Positions 1-5,837 of a DNA stretch of 5,839 nucleotides are shown here, one piece after another. This DNA comes from CAZSAA01 sp964604915 (lineage in GTDB: Bacteria; Patescibacteriota; Patescibacteriia; Patescibacteriales; UBA12465). The stretch covers positions 1 through 5,839 of the forward strand of contig CAZSAA010000041.1 in assembly GCA_964604915.1 (NCBI GenBank), in the 5' to 3' direction. The notes below the pieces were generated by a model. It was not told the DNA's origin and searched no databases. It saw only the letters and a list, made by a program, of their open reading frames with translations. The number at the start of each line of letters is the position of its first letter. Position 1 is the stretch's first letter. Both the position numbers and the translations under genes were made by a program.

Positions 1-1121
1 ACGGCTAATCCTTTAGGAAGGTTAAGGTCATCGAAAATCGCCACCTGGAACTTCTGCCGCAACTCCTCCTGTGTCTTCCCCGTCTCCTTCCCGAGCGCCT
101 GTACCTGTTGCCTGAGCTTGGAGAGAGCGTTATCCGCCTGCTTGAAGCTCTCTTGGCTATACTCCATAGGCTTACGATAGTGGACCTGGAGAGCGGCGAA
201 ACGGAAGGCGAGCGGAGCTATACCTTCCTTTACCAAAGCGTTCTCTAGGGTAAGGAAATTGCCGGCGCTCTTGGCCATCTTCTTGCCGCCAGCGATATTG
301 AGGAAGGCACCGTGGAGCCAATAGTTGAAAAATCTCTGCCCGGTGGCGGCTTCACTCTGAGCGATCTCATTGGTGTGGTGGATGTTGAGATGGTCGATGC
401 CGCCGCAGTGGATATCCAGATGGCCTGGGAGGTTAGCCAGACTCATAGCCGAACATTCGAGATGCCAACCCGGAAAACCAACGCCCCAGGGCGAATCCCA
501 TTCCATTTGGCGCTTGGAATCTTTGGGCGAAAACTTCCAGAGGGCGAAATCGGTGGGATTTTTCTTCTGCTCGTTCTTTTCCACCCGCGCCCCTTCCCTA
601 AGCTGCTCAAGCGGCAGATGGCTTAGCTTGTTATAGCCTTCCACTTTCGAAGTATCGAAATAGATGCCGTCATCAGTGCGGTAAGTATAGCCTTTCTTCT
701 CCAGGGAAACGACCATATCGATCTGTTCCCGGATATAATCGGTTGCCTTGCACCAGACATCTGGCGGCAGGATATTGAGAGACTGCGCGTCCCGCTTGAA
801 AGCGTCGGTATAGAAAGCGGCTAGTTCCCAAGCATCCTTGCCTTGGCGCCGAGCATTTGCTTCCAGCTTGTCCTCCCCCATATCCATATCACCGGTCAGG
901 TGGCCGACATCAGTGATATTCATCACGTGCTTCACTCGGTAGCCCAGATAGAGCAGGCTGCGTTTTAGCAAGTCTTCAAAGATGTATGTCCGCAAATTGC
1001 CGATATGGGCATAGTCATATACGGTCGGGCCGCAGGTATATAACCCGACAAAATCCCCCTGTATCGGGATAAAAGTTTCTTTTTTACGACTGAGCGAATT
1101 ATATAGTTTGATCTCTTCCAT
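1..1121 (-). CDS. cysS: Cysteinyl-tRNA synthetase (3' end cut off by window edge)
   Basis: Class I aminoacyl-tRNA synthetase that activates cysteine with ATP and charges tRNA-Cys in the cytoplasm. The ATG at 1121-1119 opens a stop-free frame of 373 codons to the window edge; E. coli CysS has about 461 residues, so roughly the last fifth (anticodon-binding side) is missing. Visible landmarks: TCGPTVYDYAHIGN with zinc ligand C30 and the HIGH-type motif at 39-42; ECSAM with C223; GGIDHLNIHHTNE with H248 and E252, which matches the family spacing of the zinc site (C, C, H, E); and KMAKS at 281-285 as the KMSKS signature. All catalytic landmarks are present. It starts 20 bases after the Gmad2-like gene stops, so it is probably the last gene of the 1969-to-1 operon. 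An AGGA lies 13 bases before the ATG, a weak ribosome site. The DHLNIHHTNE version, rather than the common DLIFPHHENE, is typical of candidate-phyla bacteria as I know the family. Confidence 0.97.
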   Translation of the reverse strand, partial: MEEIKLYNSLSRKKETFIPIQGDFVGLYTCGPTVYDYAHIGNLRTYIFEDLLKRSLLYLGYRVKHVMNITDVGHLTGDMDMGEDKLEANARRQGKDAWELAAFYTDAFKRDAQSLNILPPDVWCKATDYIREQIDMVVSLEKKGYTYRTDDGIYFDTSKVEGYNKLSHLPLEQLREGARVEKNEQKKNPTDFALWKFSPKDSKRQMEWDSPWGVGFPGWHLECSAMSLANLPGHLDIHCGGIDHLNIHHTNEIAQSEAATGQRFFNYWLHGAFLNIAGGKKMAKSAGNFLTLENALVKEGIAPLAFRFAALQVHYRKPMEYSQESFKQADNALSKLRQQVQALGKETGKTQEELRQKFQVAIFDDLNLPKGLA

Positions 1122-1141
1122 ATCTTATTTTATTTCCTGTC

Positions 1142-1615
1142 CTATCGCACCTCGATCGGCACGTTGAGGGAAAAATAGCGGCCGTCGCCACTGCCCGGCT
1201 CCAGGCGCAGCACTACCTCGGCTGGCACCGGCACGGACTCCGGAATGCTGATCTGGCCAGCAAAAGCGATGAGGCTTCCCTGCCTCTCTGCCGTCATCGC
1301 TATGTCTACATGCGCGATCTCCTGCCCCTTAGCGTCGACGATACTGGCCGGGAAATGCCCATCGTCAAACCAATCCGGCCGCGCTTGACCGCTCACCTGG
1401 ACCCCTCGAGCTTGGATCTGGCTAGGCGAGGGCGAATTGAGGATGATGACATCATCTTCTTCCCCACTTCCCTGCGCTAAAGTATCCGGAAGGTAATCGC
1501 TAGCTGGGATATCAGCATTAGTATCTCCTATCTGCGTTATTCGCAACACCGCTGCCACCAGGACGACGAAGCCGAGCACTAGCGCCAGCTGCTTGCCGGT
1601 CATGTTCTTGGACAT
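1142..1615 (-). CDS. Membrane-anchored protein with Gmad2-like immunoglobulin domain
   Basis: From the ATG at 1615 the protein has 157 residues: a short basic N-terminus, one hydrophobic segment at about 8-25 (signal anchor, no lipobox cysteine), an acidic linker to about 55, then an all-beta region from 55 to the end. The pattern VxxSGQARPDWFDDGHFP, then SIVDAKGQEIAH, then the closing VPIEVR resembles the Gmad2 Ig-like domain (PF10648), described in spore-germination proteins but common in non-sporulating candidate-phyla bacteria, where the role is unknown. The likely location is outside the membrane, attached by the N-terminal helix. Start choice: a TTG at 1627 lies in frame directly after the upstream stop and four bases after GAGGA, and would add four residues. 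The ATG at 1615 is preferred by codon, although it sits 16 bases from GAGGA. Translation is probably coupled to the preceding YvlD-type gene. The family assignment was made by eye and is moderate. Confidence 0.8.
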   Translation of the reverse strand: MSKNMTGKQLALVLGFVVLVAAVLRITQIGDTNADIPASDYLPDTLAQGSGEEDDVIILNSPSPSQIQARGVQVSGQARPDWFDDGHFPASIVDAKGQEIAHVDIAMTAERQGSLIAFAGQISIPESVPVPAEVVLRLEPGSGDGRYFSLNVPIEVR

Positions 1616-1627
1616 ATCTTTTATCAA

Positions 1628-1969
1628 TTAATCCTCAGTGTCAAGCAAGGCATTGGTTGCCCAGGAACAGAGCCAGAGCAGAATGGAGAAAAGGATGGCG
1701 GCGCCGAGCCCCGAGACCGAGAAGCCCTTGATGAAGCTGGAGACAAACAACACCAGCGCCCCATTGATCACCAAAGTGAACAAGCCGAGGGTCAAGATGT
1801 TGATCGGCAAGGTCAGGATAACCAAAACAGGCCGTATCACCGCGTTTATCACCCCGAGTATCACTGACACAATGAGAGCGATGTACAGGCTGCTTATGGT
1901 TATGCCCGGCAATATATATGCCAGCAAGAGTAGAAACAAGGCGTTTATCAGCCAACGTAATAGAATCAT
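1628..1969 (-). CDS. YvlD / phage-holin superfamily IV four-TM membrane protein
   Basis: A small integral membrane protein of 113 residues. Hydrophobic segments fall at about 2-21, 26-45, 55-79 and 85-107. The conserved core NAVIRPVLVILTLPINILT, followed by LGLF and VIN, is the hallmark of the YvlD family (PF04020, named after mycobacterial four-TM holins). Length and architecture match full-length members. Holin activity is not established for most bacterial members, and no endolysin or phage gene is nearby, so a general envelope role is more likely than lysis. It is the first gene of the minus-strand operon. Its TAA stop at 1630-1628 directly abuts a possible TTG start of the next gene. No Shine-Dalgarno sequence lies at normal distance from the ATG; the nearest purine run (AGGAAAG) is 26 bases away. 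The probable promoter is at 2009-2017. Confidence 0.92.
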   Translation of the reverse strand: MILLRWLINALFLLLLAYILPGITISSLYIALIVSVILGVINAVIRPVLVILTLPINILTLGLFTLVINGALVLFVSSFIKGFSVSGLGAAILFSILLWLCSWATNALLDTED

Positions 1970-2008
1970 ATGTTTGTTAATTAATTTTATCGTGACTTTC
2001 CTAGATCT

Positions 2009-2017
2009 ATTTTACCA
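2009..2017 (-). promoter_or_regulatory. Extended -10 promoter for the YvlD-Gmad2-cysS operon
   Basis: On the minus strand the sequence reads TGGTAAAAT: a TGn extension followed by the -10 hexamer TAAAAT. The predicted transcript start is near 2002, leaving a leader of about 33 bases before the ATG at 1969. No convincing -35 box sits 16-18 bases upstream (TGTAAT is the 17-spacer candidate), as often happens with extended -10 promoters. It lies just downstream of the terminator of the preceding minus-strand gene, where a new promoter is expected. Confidence 0.5.
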
Positions 2018-2050
2018 CAAAAAGAGTATGGATTACAGCTTTGGCGGCTA

Positions 2051-2081
2051 AAGAAAGAAAAACGCCCTCATGGACGCTTTT
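2051..2081 (-). terminator. Rho-independent terminator of the Bro-N/DinD-like gene
   Basis: On the minus strand AAAAGCGTCC (2081-2072), loop ATGA, and GGGCGTTTTT (2067-2058) form a 10-bp stem with a 4-base loop. Two pairs are G-U. The stem runs into a T-rich tail, TTTTTCTTTCTTT, down to 2051-2050. Read on plus, the same two positions become A-C and C-A mismatches, so the hairpin is directional and serves the minus-strand gene that stops at 2105, 24 bases upstream of it. Confidence 0.8.
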
Positions 2082-2104
2082 CTCTTAATTAGTGTTATCA
2101 GAGT

Positions 2105-2938
2105 CTATCCTAGCCTTTTCTTATTTTCCGGCACCTGTCGGTAGTTTTCTCTAGTTGAGACCTTCTTCCCGCTCTTCTCTTCCAAATCTTTTCTCGCTTT
2201 CCCGGCCACATTTCCCCCTTCTTGAGCAGCAATCTTGTTTCCCGCGAACCCCTGAGCATCCTTATTCTTGGCGATCTCGGTAGTAGAAGCTTCACCAAGC
2301 ATGGTAAATATCAATTCCAAATCATTCATATGGTCACGCAAATTTTCTTTTTTCAAACCTTTGAATTCTTGATATTCTTTAGGCGTCATGCCGAAGGTCG
2401 CTTGGGAAATTTCTGCGGTCAAGATGGCATACTCAGGATTCTCTTTTACTCCTCGCTTCTTCCATTCATCTGTCAAAGTCTCACGGACATCTATACCGCG
2501 CATCCGTTTCTCAATCCATGCATCAGAATAGCCCTTTGCCTTATAAAGCGCCCTGGTTCTCTTGGTAGCTAGCTCGGGGTCTTCGATTTCCTGAACACGC
2601 TCATAGCCAACTTTAGCCAACCAACGCTTAAACGGTTCAGCTTTCGGAGACGGGATTGATTGGATAATACGGAAAATCCCCTCCGTATTAGCGCAATTTA
2701 GTTTCTGCGGACCTCCTAGAGTATCTATTACAAGGGGGGTGACAATTTGTCCCCACCCTTTAGAAAGCTCATCATCTCTATTACGTATCTTCTTAATATA
2801 ATCCTTGACGTTAACTGAATTAGTCAATACGGAAACTATATCCTCAACCACAAACCACCATTCACCTTTATGGATGGTCTTACGGATTTCCTTTTTCTGG
2901 AAAATTGCAATCTTGGTAACTTTAATTTCATTATTCAT
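2105..2938 (-). CDS. Bro-N domain protein with DinD-like C-terminal region
   Basis: A 277-residue soluble protein starting at the ATG at 2938 and stopping at a TAG. Residues about 10-115 fit a Bro-N (BRO/antirepressor, PF02498) domain: a beta strand with WWFVVEDIVSVLT, a charged patch around IRNRDDELSKG, then NTEGIFRIIQSIPSPKAEPF and KRWLAKVG, the usual closing motif. A middle segment at about 116-168 (KRTRALYKAKGYSDAWIEKR) is helical and basic. Residues 170-265 contain EFKGLKKENLRDHMNDLEL, then EIAKNKDAQG, GGNVAGKAR and a TGKKV-like SGKKV. I recognise this block from large Bro-N families and from DinD of E. coli (compare RKGLKKNQKILDHMGSTEL). DinD is SOS-induced and inhibits RecA filaments; whether this protein does so is unknown. 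DNA binding is the family expectation for Bro-N. No phage structural or integrase gene is nearby. No strong Shine-Dalgarno is seen; AAAGAAA lies upstream of the ATG. Confidence 0.9.
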   Translation of the reverse strand: MNNEIKVTKIAIFQKKEIRKTIHKGEWWFVVEDIVSVLTNSVNVKDYIKKIRNRDDELSKGWGQIVTPLVIDTLGGPQKLNCANTEGIFRIIQSIPSPKAEPFKRWLAKVGYERVQEIEDPELATKRTRALYKAKGYSDAWIEKRMRGIDVRETLTDEWKKRGVKENPEYAILTAEISQATFGMTPKEYQEFKGLKKENLRDHMNDLELIFTMLGEASTTEIAKNKDAQGFAGNKIAAQEGGNVAGKARKDLEEKSGKKVSTRENYRQVPENKKRLG

Positions 2939-3023
2939 ACTATTTCTTTAAATACCCTGATCAATATCTTTTTTAGTAGAGAACGCGAATTACGCCTCCG
3001 CAGAAAACTAGCCAGGTGTCTTT

Positions 3024-3032
3024 ATAATACCA
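3024..3032 (-). promoter_or_regulatory. Extended -10 promoter for the Bro-N/DinD-like gene
   Basis: The minus strand reads TGGTATTAT, a TGn extension plus the -10 hexamer TATTAT. The predicted transcript start is near 3017, giving a leader of about 78 bases to the ATG at 2938. No good -35 hexamer is visible (TCCTGA is the 17-spacer candidate). It lies in the 133-base gap behind the YdeI-like pseudogene, so the Bro-N gene need not depend on read-through from that gene. Confidence 0.45.
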
Positions 3033-3071
3033 TATACGGGATAAAATCAGGATAAAGCCAAGATCTCTAAC

Positions 3072-3323
3072 TCAACGATGGATGCAGCCAGCCCAGCAGC
3101 ATGGCCGCCGCTTCCCTTCAAGCAGTTCCGTACATATCCTTCGTATGTGCTGTTGCCTAGTTTCCGGTTTCTTGACGGATATCGTCCAGCATATTCACTC
3201 ATTGCGAGCAAGCGGCGTCAGGCTATTCCACACTGCCGCCGCGCCCGCAGAAGCGAGCAAGGCGTCGCGCAAATCTTTCGGGACTTGATGCGCTACCCCG
3301 GTAGCGATTCGTATATTGGGCAT
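3072..3323 (-). pseudogene. Short YdeI/OmpD-associated family protein, interrupted by an in-frame TGA
   Basis: The minus-strand frame from the ATG at 3323 to the TGA at 3074-3072 gives 83 codons with one internal TGA at codon 43 (3197-3195). Before the stop it reads VPKDLRDALLAS, then AVWNSLTPLARNE. After it come ICWTISVKKPETR, QQHIRRICTELLEGKRR and PCCWAGCIHR. This is the pattern of the YdeI/OmpD-associated domain (PF13376, OmdA): VPxDL, then LTPLARNE followed by an aromatic residue and ICW, then KKPETR, then a GKRRPCCW end. Both halves are in the same frame and well conserved, so the only lesion is that codon, most simply TGG (Trp) changed to TGA. The stop would leave a 42-residue fragment. 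Family members are linked to bacteriocin or peptide resistance in some bacteria, but the biochemical role is poorly known. An in-frame TAA lies seven codons upstream of the ATG, which fixes the start. No Shine-Dalgarno is seen. Sequencing error or natural read-through remain possible. Confidence 0.82.
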
Positions 3324-3357
3324 ATATTTAAGGTTATCAATTTAATTAACCAGGTCA

Positions 3358-3366
3358 ATTATACCA
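3358..3366 (-). promoter_or_regulatory. Extended -10 promoter for the YdeI-like gene
   Basis: The minus strand reads TGGTATAAT: the consensus -10 hexamer TATAAT with a TGn extension. The predicted start is near 3351, giving a leader of about 27 bases to the ATG at 3323. A -35 match is weak (TGAAAT at a 16-base spacing). It is the best promoter in the window by -10 quality, although it drives an interrupted gene. Confidence 0.6.
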
Positions 3367-3472
3367 GATTCCTCCCATTATTTCACCTTATAGCATTAAT
3401 CCGCTCATCCTTTGTCGGAAATCCATACGCCCGGAAGCTAGGCTATATTTCCTTACTTTTGCCTAATTTCAA

Positions 3473-3481
3473 TGATATATT
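3473..3481 (+). promoter_or_regulatory. Possible extended -10 promoter for the ABC transporter gene
   Basis: TGATATATT is a TGn extension plus a TATATT hexamer. It would start transcription near 3488, leaving a short leader of about 16 bases that still contains the AAGGA ribosome site. The -35 region (TTACTT at 17 spacing) is poor, and the area is AT-rich, so chance is a real alternative. If correct, it excludes the upstream in-frame ATG at 3078 from the message. Confidence 0.3.
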
Positions 3482-3491
3482 CATAGGAAGT

Positions 3492-3496
3492 AAGGA
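3492..3496 (+). promoter_or_regulatory. Ribosome binding site that fixes the ABC gene start
   Basis: AAGGA ends seven bases before the ATG at 3504, an ideal spacing. A second purine run, AGGAAG, lies at 3485-3490. This is the clearest Shine-Dalgarno in the window and supports 3504 over the far-upstream in-frame ATG at 3078. Confidence 0.7.
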
Positions 3497-3503
3497 TAAA
3501 TAT

Positions 3504-5837
3504 ATGAATTTCGAAACATCACCTGCTAAAGGTCTAGGAAAAAGCCAAGCCGAGACCTTCCAAGCCAAGAAAGAAGATTTGGAAAAGGTCAAATCTATCA
3601 TCGAAGAAAATTTCGGACCTGAAGCCATCTCCCGGGAAACGGTGATGGAGATGTTGGATATCAGGCGAGAGATAAAGGAAGAGATAGAAAGAGACGGATT
3701 TTTGGCAGACCTGGACGATGCTTCGAAAGGACGCATCCGGTCACTAGCGGCCTTGATACGCGATCCTAAATCCACCAATGAGAAGATAGGGGGGATAAGC
3801 GGAGAAACGCCGGAAGAAATGCGGGTGGAATACACGGACGGGCACAGCGAGCCGCTCAGCCCAGATGATTTCGAGCTGCTCGATTCCCTCAACCTATACT
3901 TCGACTCATACCGCCTCGCCCATAACGCCGCCCAATTCCGCAAAAACGTCAAAGAGGCGGAAACGGCGATAATAGAAGACAACAAGGCGCATAAAGCTAA
4001 CTTCTATTCGCCTGGTGAGAAAGAAGAAGCGATAATCCCCCTGCTCCAGGAAAAATACCAGCAAGCCGGATTTTCCCAAGACGAGATCAAGGAACTGGTC
4101 AAGACCTGCGATCTGAAAGGGTTAGCGGAGCTGCCCATCCACGAGATAAAGGCGATGAATAAGATAAAAGAGGTATTCTCCCGTTTCATGGATGGCGACA
4201 AATCCAAGTATATAGGCCTTTCAGCCGCCCTGATGGTTCCGGCCTTTATCGACGGATATGCCCCGATACTCTTTGCCAACGCCTTCAGAAACAATACCTT
4301 CGAGCTAGAACAGATAATACTATTCTCCTTAGCCTCTTTAGGCAGTGCTGGGTTGAACCACGCGATTCAAGGACGCTACAAAGATTTTCTGAACAAAAAT
4401 TTTGCTAAAGAAGGAGGGATAAGCGAAGAAGCTTCCAGAAATATAACCGAACTGCCGGCCGATGAAGCCAAGAAGTTCGGCAATGAGACGGTCAAAGAGC
4501 GGACTAAGGCGGGCATTGTCGGATATGAGAAAATTTTTCAATCCATCAGTTTCGAAGTGATACCAGCCATAACCACCGTAATAACCAGTGCCGTAGTGTT
4601 GACGGACAGGAGTCCGATGATGGCCGCCGGCGCTATCGTGGGGTCAGGCATAGTGGTAGCTCTCAATAAATATCTAACCAAGAAGACGCGCTTCTGGGAA
4701 AAACAGGGCGCCGGCCAACGGGACTCAGAAGAAGCAGTCAAGAAACTTGACGAACAACTTAGCGCCCACATGGAAGTCATCCTAGCCGGAGAAAAAGACC
4801 GTTTCTTCAAGGAAATAAAATCATCCCTCGAAAAAAACAAGGCCTCGGAAAGCGAGGTTAGATTCTTAAATGTCATCCAGGATAATTTCTATCGCTTTGG
4901 AAACGCTATTAATTGGACCCTGCTGGGCTTAGCTGGCATGCTCGCTGGCGGCAGCGGCGACAAGGTTATCGCTGCCATCCTCTATTCCGCCAATTTTTCC
5001 CGCGGCATCGAGAATATCATGAAATCCCATAAAACGCTCCTCGAGGCTACCCGCGACATCACCCAGATGGAGTTGATGTTCAATGGCCATGCCCAGGAAG
5101 AGGCGGAAAACGAAAAATCTCGTATCGCCATAGAAGACGTAAAGGGTAATGACATAAGCCTCGAGCACGTAAAGGTTGAAATTGGCAACAAGAAGATATT
5201 AGACGACATCAGTCTGCATATACCGGCCGGAGCCATGACCTATATCGAAGGAGCGAGCGGCGCCGGCAAGACGACCTTAATGAAAGTCATTTCCGGCTAC
5301 TACCGGCCCAACTTTGGAGAAGTGCGCCTAGGCGATACTGCGGTAGAAGATATCAAGAAATCAGGAAAAGGATCCATATACGACCATATCGCCTATCTCT
5401 CCCAATTTCCCTATCTTTTCGACGATACGATAAAGAATAACCTAAAATTCGGCCAGAAGGGTGAGATTAGCGACCAACAGATAAAAGAAGCTCTCAAGGA
5501 AGTGAGGTTGGATAAACGATTTGGCAACCTCAACGAAGCCATCTCAGGCGGTGCGGGCGATACAGGGACTGCTTCCGGCGGAGAGGCTTCCCGGCTCGGA
5601 TTAGCCAGGATCCTACTCAAACTGCGCAGTGGCGGCGCGAAGATAGTATTCTTGGATGAACCGACCGCTTCCGTAGATAAACAGACCAAGAAGGAGATAG
5701 CTGACATAATCAACGCGGAAAAAGCTAAGCGCCCGGAAACCACTTTCATAATTATCAGCCATGATGAAAAATTCGTGGAACTACTCGATTGCACCCAGAA
5801 GATAGAGATGGAAAATGGGAGGATAATAGAGGGATGA
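3504..5837 (+). CDS. ABC exporter-type half-transporter with long N-terminal cytoplasmic extension
   Basis: A 777-residue fused membrane/ATPase protein, expected to act as a homodimer in the inner membrane; the substrate cannot be told. Residues 1-235 are charged and mostly helical, with no recognised domain and no C39 peptidase motif. Hydrophobic segments lie at about 236-261, 268-288, 347-366, 370-391, 468-484 and 486-503. The roughly 58- and 76-residue hydrophilic loops after segments 2 and 4 match the intracellular loops of type I exporters (ABCB-like fold). The nucleotide-binding domain (about 550-777) has Walker A GASGAGKTT (583-591, K589), Q-loop Q634, signature ASGGE (690-694, in place of LSGGQ), Walker B IVFLDEP with D718 and catalytic E719, D-loop SVD (723-725) and H-loop H753, so it should hydrolyse ATP. 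The usual A-loop aromatic is replaced by VEI at 558-560. Usual half-transporters are near 580-600 residues; the extra length is the N-terminus. The frame continues upstream to an ATG at 3078, but that part is antisense to the YdeI-like gene. It ends in TGA. Confidence 0.9.
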   Translation: MNFETSPAKGLGKSQAETFQAKKEDLEKVKSIIEENFGPEAISRETVMEMLDIRREIKEEIERDGFLADLDDASKGRIRSLAALIRDPKSTNEKIGGISGETPEEMRVEYTDGHSEPLSPDDFELLDSLNLYFDSYRLAHNAAQFRKNVKEAETAIIEDNKAHKANFYSPGEKEEAIIPLLQEKYQQAGFSQDEIKELVKTCDLKGLAELPIHEIKAMNKIKEVFSRFMDGDKSKYIGLSAALMVPAFIDGYAPILFANAFRNNTFELEQIILFSLASLGSAGLNHAIQGRYKDFLNKNFAKEGGISEEASRNITELPADEAKKFGNETVKERTKAGIVGYEKIFQSISFEVIPAITTVITSAVVLTDRSPMMAAGAIVGSGIVVALNKYLTKKTRFWEKQGAGQRDSEEAVKKLDEQLSAHMEVILAGEKDRFFKEIKSSLEKNKASESEVRFLNVIQDNFYRFGNAINWTLLGLAGMLAGGSGDKVIAAILYSANFSRGIENIMKSHKTLLEATRDITQMELMFNGHAQEEAENEKSRIAIEDVKGNDISLEHVKVEIGNKKILDDISLHIPAGAMTYIEGASGAGKTTLMKVISGYYRPNFGEVRLGDTAVEDIKKSGKGSIYDHIAYLSQFPYLFDDTIKNNLKFGQKGEISDQQIKEALKEVRLDKRFGNLNEAISGGAGDTGTASGGEASRLGLARILLKLRSGGAKIVFLDEPTASVDKQTKKEIADIINAEKAKRPETTFIIISHDEKFVELLDCTQKIEMENGRIIEG

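Noticed and set aside
312..636. Plus-strand ORFs of 104 and 88 codons
   Set aside because: They lie wholly antisense to the well-conserved cysS frame, have no ribosome site, and their products show no family resemblance.
1638..2051. Plus-strand ORF of 137 codons
   Set aside because: It is the reverse reading of the YvlD-type gene, and its tail runs through that gene's promoter region.
3023..3028. Perfect TATAAT on the plus strand as a promoter for an ORF starting at 3078
   Set aside because: It has no -35 and no TGn extension, and it overlaps the mirror reading of the minus-strand TGGTATTAT promoter. The downstream frame is antisense to the YdeI-like gene.
3195..3197. TGA as a recoded codon (Gly as in Gracilibacteria/Absconditabacteria, Trp as in mycoplasmas, or selenocysteine)
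   Set aside because: The long genes here contain no in-frame TGA, TGA ends the ABC gene and this same frame, Trp is written TGG throughout, Gly does not fit the position, and no convincing SECIS hairpin follows the codon.
2105..3323. Prophage or insertion element, suggested by the Bro-N gene and the adjacent pseudogene
   Set aside because: No integrase, transposase, terminal repeats, target duplications or other phage genes are visible.
3425..3452. Inverted ends GGAAAT...ATTTCC (3418-3452 area) as an operator or hairpin
   Set aside because: Only six bases per arm around a loop of over 20 bases in AT-rich DNA, so chance is likely.
3443..5794. Several minus-strand ORFs of 67-180 codons
   Set aside because: All are shadows of the ABC transporter frame: serine-, leucine- and arginine-rich products without motifs or start signals.
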